A stretch of DNA of 23,577 bases from Bacteroidia bacterium (GTDB taxonomy: Bacteria > Bacteroidota > Bacteroidia > Bacteroidales > Azobacteroidaceae). The stretch is taken from NCBI GenBank assembly GCA_025999255.1, contig BNXB01000017.1, positions 1 to 23,577 of the forward strand, in the 5' to 3' direction. The notes under the pieces were generated by a model that was given only the letters and a program-made list of their open reading frames with translations, ran no database searches and was not told the origin of the DNA. This document shows, one piece after another, positions 6,775 through 14,439 of the stretch. Positions within the stretch are counted from its first letter, which is position 1. Each line of letters opens with the position of its first letter. A program made the position numbers and the translations under genes.

Positions 6775-6803
6775 AATAACAATATTATTTAATTAAACAC
6801 TGA
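6775..6803. repeat. 29-bp direct repeat, right copy
   Basis: Identical to 5207-5235. It lies 116 bp upstream of the S41-2 start, the same distance at which the related palindrome (802-820) precedes S41-1. Confidence 0.75.
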
Positions 6804-6918
6804 TAATAAATCATTTACAATAATACAAATAACAATTTATAAATTTCATAACAATTCCGTCTAATTTATTACTGAAATATTTCTTATCTTTACTTGGAAA
6901 TTAGTTAACACTTGTACC

Positions 6919-9174
6919 ATGAAAGCAAAACTCCTTTTTCCAATCTCCATTTTCTTTCTGTTTGCAATAGCAGGTTGTAGTCAAACCAATCATGCCGGTT
7001 CAAAATTAAACTTAGATTTTGAAGACATCCGGAATGGGAAACCTCAAGGCTATTTTATCGCTACTAACAAGAACTATTCTGTCTCTTTAGATTCCATAAC
7101 CGTTAAATCGGGGAAATATTCTTTTTCCATGGAATTTACAGGAGATTCTGCAAATTCTCAAGGGATGTTCCTTGATCTTCCCAATTATGACGGGAAAAAA
7201 ATTACTTTATCAGGATATATTAAAACCGAAAACGTAACCGACAGCGCGGCGCTAGGAATGATGATAGAACCTGTTGTATTTGACAAAGTGAACCGAGGTG
7301 GAAGAAAAATCAGCCAAAGTGGAGCAACGGGAACTGCAGATTGGAAAAGATACGAAACGACATTGGATATGGATCCTCCAAAAACCCGGCGAATCATTAT
7401 TGCAGGAATCTTGAGTGGTAAAGGAAAAATGTGGCTGGACGACTTGAAAATCACTATCGACGGAAAAGATATTGAAAAAGCGAAATTATATGAACCGGAA
7501 CCTTTTTCGGAAAAGGCAAAGAATGACAAAACGTTTGATAACGCTTCAAATATTACCTTTCCGGAATTAAACGAACAAAAAATAGATGATCTGGAATTGC
7601 TGGGAAGGATCTGGGGATTCTTGAAATACCATCATCTTGCTCCTGCCAAGGGAGATTATAACTGGGATTATGAACTGTTCCGATTTTTACCGGCTTACCT
7701 GAAAACAAACGACAGCCTGCAAAGAGACAAAATTTTGTTAGAATGGATTAACCAATACGGTAAAATTCCAAAATGTAAGGACTGCCGGGAAACTCCCGAC
7801 AGCGCGTTCTTAAAACCAGACTTATCCTGGATTGAAAAAAGTAACCTCAATCTGAAATTAAAGGATTTGTTACGGAAAATCTATTCAAACAGACATCAGG
7901 GAAATCACTATTATATACAAATGATGCCGCGTACCGTATTCTCAAATGAAAGAACATACGAAAATTTGGATTGTCCCGATGCAGGATTCCGGTTACTGAC
8001 CCTATACCGGTACTGGAATATGATACATTATTTCTTTCCTTACAAATATCTGACTGATAAAGACTGGAATACCGTACTGAAAGAATATATTCCGCATTTT
8101 GTTGAGGTAAAAAACAGATTGGAATACGAATTGACCGCCACCCTGCTTATAGGGGAGGTTTGCGATACTCATGCCGGATTATGGGGAAGAGAAATAGATT
8201 TACTAAGGGGGAATCGACAGGCTCTTTTTCGAGTTCAATTTATTGAGAATAGACCGGTAATAACGGATTGTTATATGAGTTCTGTTTTATCCGACGCTGA
8301 AAGAGAGCCTCTGATAGGCGATATCATTACCCATATCAATGGAAAATCGGTTGAAGCCATCGTAGATAGCGTTAAAAGATACTATCCGGCATCTAATGAA
8401 GCGGTCAGAATGAGAATGATTGCCGATGATTTACTGCGCTCCGACAAACATGCTATCCATCTCGATTACATTTCATCCGATAAAACAAAACAAAAAGAAA
8501 TTTATCTGGGGAAAAGAGATCATTGGTTAGAGTTTCGAAACAAAATAGATACTACAAAATGTTATAAATTATTGAATGGAAACATTGGCTATATTACCCT
8601 GGAATCCATAAAAAACGAGGATATTCCTGTTATAAAAAAAGAGTTTATAAATACGAAAGGCATTATCATTGATATCCGTAATTATCCATCCAGTAATGTT
8701 AATATTCCGTTGGGTTCTTATTTTGTGGACAAGACTACCCCTTTTGTGAAATTCACAAAAGGGAATCCGGACAATCCGGGAGAATTCACTTTTATTTCTC
8801 TGACTCCGGATATTCCTAAATCGCAAGAGACTTACCAGGGGAAATTAGTCGTCATTGTTAATGAAAGAACCATAAGCGCGGCAGAATTTACAGCCATGGC
8901 TTTCCGGGCGGGAAACAATACGACAATTATCGGAAGTACAACAGCCGGAGCCGACGGAGATGTAGCGGAAATAGCTCTTCCGGGAGGATTAAAAACCTCT
9001 ATTTCAGGTTTCGGCATTTACTATCCGGACGGAGGAGAAACCCAACGCATTGGAATCGTTCCGGATATTGAGGTAAAACCCACTATCAAAGGTATTCGGG
9101 AAGGTCGCGACGAACTTTTGGAGAAAGCGATTGAGATTATCAAGCAGGAGCAAAAATCGAAAAAAGTTAAATGA
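6919..9174 (+). CDS. S41-family serine peptidase lipoprotein, copy 2
   Basis: 751 residues with the same architecture as copy 1: signal with a clean lipobox AIAGC (Cys20); beta-rich N-terminal domain (~30-185); helical domain (~215-410); CDTH with His418; PDZ-like part (~465-490); and S41 core with nucleophile Ser653 in ISAAE. The end 'YPDGGETQRIGIVPD' is conserved. Both catalytic positions are intact, so the copy looks active. It is more divergent from copy 1 (about 70% identity by eye) than the neighbouring esterase pair is. Differences include the N-terminal domain loop (~122-140) and the region after the PDZ. The stop is 10 bp from the LanC remnant on the other strand, the same convergent layout as in copy 1. 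Substrate unknown. Confidence 0.88.
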   Translation: MKAKLLFPISIFFLFAIAGCSQTNHAGSKLNLDFEDIRNGKPQGYFIATNKNYSVSLDSITVKSGKYSFSMEFTGDSANSQGMFLDLPNYDGKKITLSGYIKTENVTDSAALGMMIEPVVFDKVNRGGRKISQSGATGTADWKRYETTLDMDPPKTRRIIIAGILSGKGKMWLDDLKITIDGKDIEKAKLYEPEPFSEKAKNDKTFDNASNITFPELNEQKIDDLELLGRIWGFLKYHHLAPAKGDYNWDYELFRFLPAYLKTNDSLQRDKILLEWINQYGKIPKCKDCRETPDSAFLKPDLSWIEKSNLNLKLKDLLRKIYSNRHQGNHYYIQMMPRTVFSNERTYENLDCPDAGFRLLTLYRYWNMIHYFFPYKYLTDKDWNTVLKEYIPHFVEVKNRLEYELTATLLIGEVCDTHAGLWGREIDLLRGNRQALFRVQFIENRPVITDCYMSSVLSDAEREPLIGDIITHINGKSVEAIVDSVKRYYPASNEAVRMRMIADDLLRSDKHAIHLDYISSDKTKQKEIYLGKRDHWLEFRNKIDTTKCYKLLNGNIGYITLESIKNEDIPVIKKEFINTKGIIIDIRNYPSSNVNIPLGSYFVDKTTPFVKFTKGNPDNPGEFTFISLTPDIPKSQETYQGKLVVIVNERTISAAEFTAMAFRAGNNTTIIGSTTAGADGDVAEIALPGGLKTSISGFGIYYPDGGETQRIGIVPDIEVKPTIKGIREGRDELLEKAIEIIKQEQKSKKVK

Positions 9175-9184
9175 TTTGTCTTTG

Positions 9185-9406
9185 TTACGATAATAAAAAC
9201 ATTTCATCCCAGGTTTGCTGACAATCCTCTAAATAAGACATAAATACAAGACCAATACCCGATATTCCGGTAAGTGAATTTTTCCTCATCATCAGTTGCG
9301 GATAGTATCGGCATATTGCGACAACACCATCATGCACTGGCGGATACTGAGGCGTGTGCGGTGATTGTAATAAGGATTTTGCAAAATAATAACTTGCTAA
9401 ATCCAC
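9185..9406 (-). pseudogene. LanC 3' remnant
   Basis: An open frame of 73 codons matching only the last repeat of LanC: 'SLTGISGIGLVFMSYLEDCQQTWDEMFLLS' aligns with residues 366-396 of the intact LanC, and 'ASYYFAKSLL' with 'ASRYWLSQTL' (331-340). Everything upstream is missing, including the zinc ligands WCYG and CHG, so it cannot be a cyclase. The apparent start is GTG (9404-9406) and is probably not used. Homology ends at the outer copy of the 16-bp repeat at 9388-9403, next to the ATPase gene's control region. This places the break where the ATPase segment joins. Confidence 0.85.
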
Positions 9407-9455
9407 TATAAAAATGACATATTTAGCAGATAATTTTAAAATAACTTGCTAAATC
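9388..9455 (+). promoter_or_regulatory. triple operator-like element upstream of the ATPase gene
   Basis: TGCTAAAT occurs at 9395-9402, inverted (ATTTAGCA) at 9421-9428, and again direct at 9447-9454, so successive copies are exactly 26 bp apart. The two outer copies are part of a 16-bp identical repeat AATAACTTGCTAAATC (9388-9403, 9440-9455). The inner one includes the TTG that serves as the -33 box, so a bound protein would block transcription. Confidence 0.65.
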
Positions 9456-9475
9456 ATATATTTTTCATACCTTTG
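9446..9475 (+). promoter_or_regulatory. Bacteroidota-type promoter of the ATPase gene
   Basis: TTG (9446-9448), 19 nt, TACCTTTG (9468-9475), a full match to TAnnTTTG. The ATG follows at 9497. Confidence 0.7.
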
Positions 9476-9496
9476 TAGCGAAAAATAATTGGCATT

Positions 9497-10915
9497 ATGA
9501 AAGATATAATCGGCAGAATAACAGAACGTAATCGGCTTACGGAATATCTAAATTCAGGAAAATCCGAATTGCTTGTGGTCTATGGCAGGCGCAGGGTTGG
9601 AAAAACATTTTTGATAAAACAATTTTTCCATGGAAAATTTACATTCTATTTTTCAGGTGCGGAAAATGCAAACAAAAAGCAACAACTTTTTAATTTCACT
9701 ACCGCACTAAACAAACACAGCAATGCTGATTATAAGCCTGTTGAGGATTGGCAAAACGCTTTTATGCAGTTAGAAAGTTATTTGCGGAATATCAAAACCA
9801 AGGGCAGGAAAGTGGTTTTTATAGACGAATTACCCTGGTTAGACAATGCCAAATCGGGATTTTTGTCGGCATTTGAGTATTTTTGGAACACTTTTGCTTC
9901 CTCGCAAAAAGACATTTTCTTAGTCGTTTGCGGTTCGGCTACTTCGTGGATTACAAACAAAATTATTAAAAATCGCGGCGGTTTACACAATCGCGTTACC
10001 CGTCAAATTCTTTTAGAGCCATTTACTCTGAACGAAACCGAACAGTTTTTAAAATCAAAGAAAATCGTCATGTCGCGCTTTCAAATTCTTGAATGTTATA
10101 TGATTCTTGGCGGTATTCCGTATTATTTGGAGCAGTTGGAACGGTCGTTAGGATTATCGCAAAATATTGATAATCTGTTTTTTAAGAAAAACGCTGTGCT
10201 ACGTGATGAATACGAAAAACTCTATTCTTCGCTGTTCAAATCGCCTCAAAAATATATGCAAATAATTGAGGCGCTGGCGCAAAAGCGCAAAAGTTTAACT
10301 CGCGATGAAATCTCGAAATTCTCGCATATATCCAATGGCGGCGGGTTGACAGGCATTTTAGAAGAATTGGAACTTTGCGGATTTATTTCAATCAACAATA
10401 ATTTTACTACGAAAAAAAAATATCAGCTTTATCAACTAACCGATTTTTATTCGCTCTTTTACCTCAATTTTGTGAAAGACAAGAAAGGGACAACCGGCGA
10501 TTATTGGAGTAGTTCAACAGGCAGCAGTATTCATAATGCGTGGGCAGGATATTCGTTTGAGTTATTGTGTCAAACACATATTTTACAAATCAAGAAAGCG
10601 TTAAGTATTGGCGGCGTAGTTTCATATACTTCCGGTTGGCGAAGTCGGGAGGCGGACAATGGTGCGCAAATTGACTTGCTTATCGACCGAAATGACAATA
10701 TCATCAATCTTTGTGAAATGAAATATTCAGGTAAAGAATTTGTTATTACAAAAAGTTACGATGAAAATCTGCGAAACAAGCGTGGCGCATTTATCGAAGA
10801 AACAGGCACTCGAAAAACCGTACATATCACAATGTTAACTACTTACGGCGTAAAACATAACGAATACCGGAATGACATTCAATCGGAAGTTACAATGGAC
10901 GATTTGTTTGCATGA
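9497..10915 (+). CDS. AAA ATPase with C-terminal DUF234 / PD-(D/E)xK-like domain
   Basis: 472 residues. The N-terminal ATPase_2-type P-loop domain has Walker A GRRRVGKT (30-37) and Walker B VVFIDE (106-111). A winged-helix-like segment (~255-320, 'LTRDEISKFS...LEELELCGFIS') follows. The C-terminal DUF234-type part shows a nuclease-like arrangement: Asp393 in 'QIDLLID', then Glu407-x-Lys409 in 'CEMKYS', as in PD-(D/E)xK enzymes. Proteins of this archaeal-type ATPase family are common, often multi-copy and patchily distributed in Bacteroidota; their role is unsettled. Some are suspected in defence or DNA transactions. The gene stands alone with its own promoter and operator-like repeats, next to a truncated LanC gene, which suggests recent arrival. 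It is not related to lanthipeptide synthesis by sequence. Confidence 0.88.
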   Translation: MKDIIGRITERNRLTEYLNSGKSELLVVYGRRRVGKTFLIKQFFHGKFTFYFSGAENANKKQQLFNFTTALNKHSNADYKPVEDWQNAFMQLESYLRNIKTKGRKVVFIDELPWLDNAKSGFLSAFEYFWNTFASSQKDIFLVVCGSATSWITNKIIKNRGGLHNRVTRQILLEPFTLNETEQFLKSKKIVMSRFQILECYMILGGIPYYLEQLERSLGLSQNIDNLFFKKNAVLRDEYEKLYSSLFKSPQKYMQIIEALAQKRKSLTRDEISKFSHISNGGGLTGILEELELCGFISINNNFTTKKKYQLYQLTDFYSLFYLNFVKDKKGTTGDYWSSSTGSSIHNAWAGYSFELLCQTHILQIKKALSIGGVVSYTSGWRSREADNGAQIDLLIDRNDNIINLCEMKYSGKEFVITKSYDENLRNKRGAFIEETGTRKTVHITMLTTYGVKHNEYRNDIQSEVTMDDLFA

Positions 10916-10939
10916 ATTTGGAGAATAAAACAAGAATAA

Positions 10940-11881
10940 TTACCCGAACAACCGTCCCTGATAACTCCCTCGTTCGGCAATCCTCCGGTTGATTTTCACG
11001 ATGAATTCGTTGTTTTTCACTCCCCAGTCAGGAGCAATCAACAAATCTTTAGGAGATTGTGAAACAAATCGTTCCAACACAAAACCGGGATGGAGACATT
11101 CGATAAAATCAATACATAAATCTATGTATTCATCCAGTTCAAACAGGTGAAACAATTCCGGATTCTCTTCAAATTGCCGGGCCATTTTAGTATTCCGGAT
11201 CAACTGTAACTGATGCAATTTGACGGTTGTAACCGGCAATTCCGAAATTTTACGGGCATGGGAAAGAATCACATCCCTACCCTCCCCCGGCAGACCTAAA
11301 ATCAGATGAATTCCACATATGAGCCCACATGATACGGTTCTTTCAATCGCATCTATGGCATCCTCATAAGTATGACCACGATTAATGAATAACAAAGTAT
11401 CGTTGTTTGTAGATTCAACCCCGTATTCTATCAATACAAAATAATTTTCCGCAATTTTTTTCAATTCAGCCAGCAGTACATCCGGCATGCAGTCGGGGCG
11501 GGTTCCGATGATCAAACCCACGACATCCGGATGTTTCAACGCTTCATGATACAAGTCCAGTAGTTTCGAAAGTTCGCCGTAAGTATTAGTATAGGCCTGG
11601 AAATAAGCCAGGAATTTCATCTCAGGATATTTACTTGAAAAAAACCGGATTCCCTCTTCCAACTGTTCGGAGACCGTTTTACCGGTATAGCAATATTCGG
11701 GACTGAAAGTCTGGTTATTACAATAAGTACAACCGCCTGAACCCTTCGTCCCATCCCGGTTAGGACAAGTAAAGCCGGCATTAATGGATATCTTCTGGAC
11801 TTTATAAGGAAAATGTTTTGCCAGGAAATCCGCAAAATCGTTATAAGGCTTAGTATTCAAACCGTCCGTATTCACTCTCAA
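10940..11881 (-). CDS. radical SAM protein, YhcC family (TIGR01212-type)
   Basis: About 313 residues. The Fe-S cysteines are Cys39, Cys51 and Cys54 in 'FTCPNRDGTKGSGGCTYC', the distinctive spaced motif of the YhcC/TIGR01212 family. 'GLIIGTRPDCMPD', 'EYGVESTNNDTLLFINRGH' and 'GIHLILGLPGE' follow in the SAM barrel. The function of the family is not firmly known; genomic studies link it to RNA or translation-related work, with no clear substrate. The start is uncertain: no ATG is available, and candidates are TTG (11881), GTG (11875) or TTG (~11860). All overlap the 3' end of purM by about 10-32 bp, so the two are likely translationally coupled. The Cys motif begins so soon that little N-terminal sequence can be missing. 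Confidence 0.88.
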   Translation of the reverse strand: MRVNTDGLNTKPYNDFADFLAKHFPYKVQKISINAGFTCPNRDGTKGSGGCTYCNNQTFSPEYCYTGKTVSEQLEEGIRFFSSKYPEMKFLAYFQAYTNTYGELSKLLDLYHEALKHPDVVGLIIGTRPDCMPDVLLAELKKIAENYFVLIEYGVESTNNDTLLFINRGHTYEDAIDAIERTVSCGLICGIHLILGLPGEGRDVILSHARKISELPVTTVKLHQLQLIRNTKMARQFEENPELFHLFELDEYIDLCIDFIECLHPGFVLERFVSQSPKDLLIAPDWGVKNNEFIVKINRRIAERGSYQGRLFG

Positions 11882-13016
11882 TAATCAGTTCTTTTTTATC
11901 GGAAGATTCTACAAATCCGACAATTTGCGCATCAATACCATACGATTTGGAAATTTCAATTACTTTTGAAGCATATTCTTCCGGTAAATAAATTTCCATC
12001 CGGTGTCCCATATTGAATACCTTATACATCTCCTTCCAATCGGTGCCGGATTCTTCCCAAATCAACCTGAAAAGTGGCGGAACCGGAAATAAATTATTCT
12101 TTGTAACCTTTAAATTGTCGATAAAATGGAGTATTTTTGTTTGTGCTCCTCCCGAACAATGTACCATTCCATGAATTTTATCCCTCATCTGATCCAGAAT
12201 CGATTTGATTACCGGAGCATAAGTCCGGGTAGGAGAAAGAACCAATTTCCCGGCATCATAAGGAGTTCCTGGAACTTTATCTGTTAATTTTTTACCTCCG
12301 GAATAGACCAAATAAGCCGGTACAGCCGCATCATAACTCTCAGGGTATAATGATGCCAGATAATTGGAGAAAACGTCATGGCGGGCGGATGTGAGGCCGT
12401 TACTGCCCATTCCGCCGTTATATGCATCCTCATAAGTCGCCTGTCCGAAAGATGCCAGACCAACAATCACGTCTCCGGCCTGTATATTGGCATTATCGAT
12501 AACATCCGAACGTTTCATCCGGCAGGTTACCGTACTATCTACAATAATCGTACGAACAACATCCCCGAGATCGGCAGTTTCGCCGCCCGTAGGATAAATA
12601 TTCACCCCCAATTCAGACAATTCTTTACAAAGTTCGTTCGTACCGTTAATGACGGCAGATATCACTTCGCCCGGTATCAGATGTTTATTACGGCCGATCG
12701 TAGAAGATAACAGAATATTATCCGTAGCTCCCACACACAGCAAATCATCGATATTCATGATCAAAGCGTCCTGGGCAATCCCTTTCCATACGGACAAATC
12801 ACCTGTTTCTTTCCAGTAAATATAAGCAAGCGACGACTTTGTTCCCGCACCATCGGCATGCATGATATTACAATAACCGGGGTCGCCGCCCAGAATATCG
12901 GGAATAATCTTACAAAAAGCTTTCGGAAAAATCCCTTTGTCAATATTTTTAATGGCATTGTGGACATCTTCTTTCGATGCCGAAACGCCACGCTGATTAT
13001 AACGCTGATCGCTCAT
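11850..13016 (-). CDS. purM: phosphoribosylformylglycinamidine cyclo-ligase (AIR synthase)
   Basis: 388 residues, the usual length of the Bacteroidota form and longer than the ~345 of E. coli PurM. It carries out step 5 of purine synthesis, the ATP-dependent closure of FGAM to AIR. Motifs seen: 'MHADGAGTKSSLAYIYW' (substrate/ATP loop), 'DALIMNIDDLLCVGA', 'IYPTGGETADLGDVVRT' and 'GMVHCSGGAQTKILHF'. The start ATG at 13014-13016 opens a typical 'MSDQRYNQRGVSASKEDVH' beginning. It is divergent from the dGTPase gene with only ~48-78 bp between, and its 3' end overlaps the radical SAM gene. Another purine gene, purE, lies 8 kb away, so the pathway is scattered, not clustered. Confidence 0.93.
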   Translation of the reverse strand: MSDQRYNQRGVSASKEDVHNAIKNIDKGIFPKAFCKIIPDILGGDPGYCNIMHADGAGTKSSLAYIYWKETGDLSVWKGIAQDALIMNIDDLLCVGATDNILLSSTIGRNKHLIPGEVISAVINGTNELCKELSELGVNIYPTGGETADLGDVVRTIIVDSTVTCRMKRSDVIDNANIQAGDVIVGLASFGQATYEDAYNGGMGSNGLTSARHDVFSNYLASLYPESYDAAVPAYLVYSGGKKLTDKVPGTPYDAGKLVLSPTRTYAPVIKSILDQMRDKIHGMVHCSGGAQTKILHFIDNLKVTKNNLFPVPPLFRLIWEESGTDWKEMYKVFNMGHRMEIYLPEEYASKVIEISKSYGIDAQIVGFVESSDKKELIIESEYGRFEY

Positions 13017-13064
13017 GTCATTTAGTCTGTTATTTGATGCAAAGTAACGCTTTTTTTCGAAGAT

Positions 13065-14426
13065 ATGAAAATATCTATTAATTTTGTCGATTGTATGAAA
13101 TGGGAAAAATTATTATCGGACAAACGTTTCGGAATGGAATCTTACCATGACGAATCAAAACATGAACGCACTGATTTCCAGCGGGATTACGATCGGCTTA
13201 TTTTCTCCGCTCCATTCAGAAGATTGCAAAACAAAACCCAGGTCTTTCCGCTTCCCGGAAGCGTATTCGTTCATAACAGACTGACTCATAGTCTCGAAGT
13301 GGCCTGTGTGGGACGTTCTTTAGGGGACATGTGCGGAAAACAGTTATTCAAATCTTCAAAACAGGAATGTAGCGCTTTACTTGAAATGGGTTCTATCGTT
13401 TCCGCCGCTTGCCTTGCTCATGATCTGGGAAATCCGCCGTTCGGACATTCGGGAGAGAAAGCAATCTCCACCTATTTTTCCGAAGGAAACGGAAAAGAAT
13501 GGATAGAAATTTTGAAAAGACAGGAAGAACGAATCACAGACTTTACCCATTTCGAAGGGAATGCCAATTCTTTAAGGTTATTGACTCATCAGTTTAACGG
13601 AAGAAGAAAAGGGGGATTTGCCATGACTTACTCCACTTTATCGTCAATCGTCAAATATCCTTATTCGTCGCTTAGTTGCGATCCCGAAAAAGGGAAATTC
13701 GGTTTTTTTGCCTCAGAAGAATCCGATTACAAGAAAATAGCCGGAGAACTGGGATTGTTAAAAATTTCGGAATCTCCGGTCCGATATGTTCGTCACCCGC
13801 TTGTTTACCTTGTGGAAGCGGCGGACGATATCTGTTATCAGATTATGGATATCGAAGATGCCCACAAATTAAAACTCCTTTCCACAGAAGAATGTATTGA
13901 ATTGATGTTCAACTTTTTTCCCGAAGAAAAGAAAAAAAGAACCCGGAGTATCATGGACATGGTGGACGATAAAAATGAAAAGATCGCATACCTGCGTTCC
14001 TCCGTAATCGGATTATTGATAAATGAATGTTGCCGGGTATTTGTCGAAAACGAAAAATTCATTCTGCGGGGAAAATTTGAGAAATCATTGATTAAATATA
14101 TTGGAGAAACGCCCAAATCGGCCTATGCAACCTGTGCGGAAATATCAAAAGAAAAAATTTACCGTTCTCAGATTGTAGTGGACATTGAACTGGCCGGTTT
14201 CCGTATCATAAGCTTCCTGCTGGATTGCCTGCTGGACGCCGTCCGTGATCCGGGTAAAAAATATTCCGAATTATTAATCGAACGAATTCCCGAACAATAT
14301 GAAAAATCAAACGTTAAGGATTATACGAAAACACAAGCTGTTGTCGATTATATCTCCGGCATGACCGATATTTACGCTCTTGATTTATACCGTAAAATTA
14401 CAGGCATGAGTTTACCTTCTTTATAA
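13065..14426 (+). CDS. dgt: deoxyguanosinetriphosphate triphosphohydrolase (HD-domain dGTPase)
   Basis: 453 residues; hydrolyses dGTP (and often other dNTPs) to the nucleoside and tripolyphosphate, controlling dNTP pools. The HD metal ligands are visible: His75 in 'NRLTHSLEV', His119-Asp120 in 'CLAHDLGNPPFGHSGE', and the distal Asp at about residue 254 in 'VEAADDICYQIMDIEDAH'. The 'QNKTQVFPLP' segment is typical of the family. The first ten codons (MKISINFVDC) are probably not translated, because homologues begin like 'MKWEKLLSDKRFG'; the true start is likely 13095. The TPM gene follows after 13 bp, suggesting one transcript. Confidence 0.92.
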   Translation: MKISINFVDCMKWEKLLSDKRFGMESYHDESKHERTDFQRDYDRLIFSAPFRRLQNKTQVFPLPGSVFVHNRLTHSLEVACVGRSLGDMCGKQLFKSSKQECSALLEMGSIVSAACLAHDLGNPPFGHSGEKAISTYFSEGNGKEWIEILKRQEERITDFTHFEGNANSLRLLTHQFNGRRKGGFAMTYSTLSSIVKYPYSSLSCDPEKGKFGFFASEESDYKKIAGELGLLKISESPVRYVRHPLVYLVEAADDICYQIMDIEDAHKLKLLSTEECIELMFNFFPEEKKKRTRSIMDMVDDKNEKIAYLRSSVIGLLINECCRVFVENEKFILRGKFEKSLIKYIGETPKSAYATCAEISKEKIYRSQIVVDIELAGFRIISFLLDCLLDAVRDPGKKYSELLIERIPEQYEKSNVKDYTKTQAVVDYISGMTDIYALDLYRKITGMSLPSL

Positions 14427-14439
14427 AATCCAAAATAAA

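Larger units (their letters stand above)
6565..6918. other. intergenic region between esterase copy 2 and S41-2
   Basis: 354 bp of AT-rich divergent promoter DNA. It holds the esterase promoter (6586-6618), the right copy of the 29-bp repeat (6775-6803) and a weak -7-like TATCTTTA (6885-6892) for S41-2. Unlike the matching interval of copy 1 (168-935), it contains no precursor peptide; no frame with a GG leader was seen on either strand. Confidence 0.6.

Noticed and set aside
7185..9207. Minus-strand frames opposite S41-2
   Set aside because: Antisense shadows of a well-supported S41 gene; no domain, no promoter.
9388..9455. Reading the 16-bp direct repeats as a transposon target-site duplication
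   Set aside because: The two copies are only 52 bp apart with an inverted third copy centred between them and one overlaps the promoter; operator sites explain this better.
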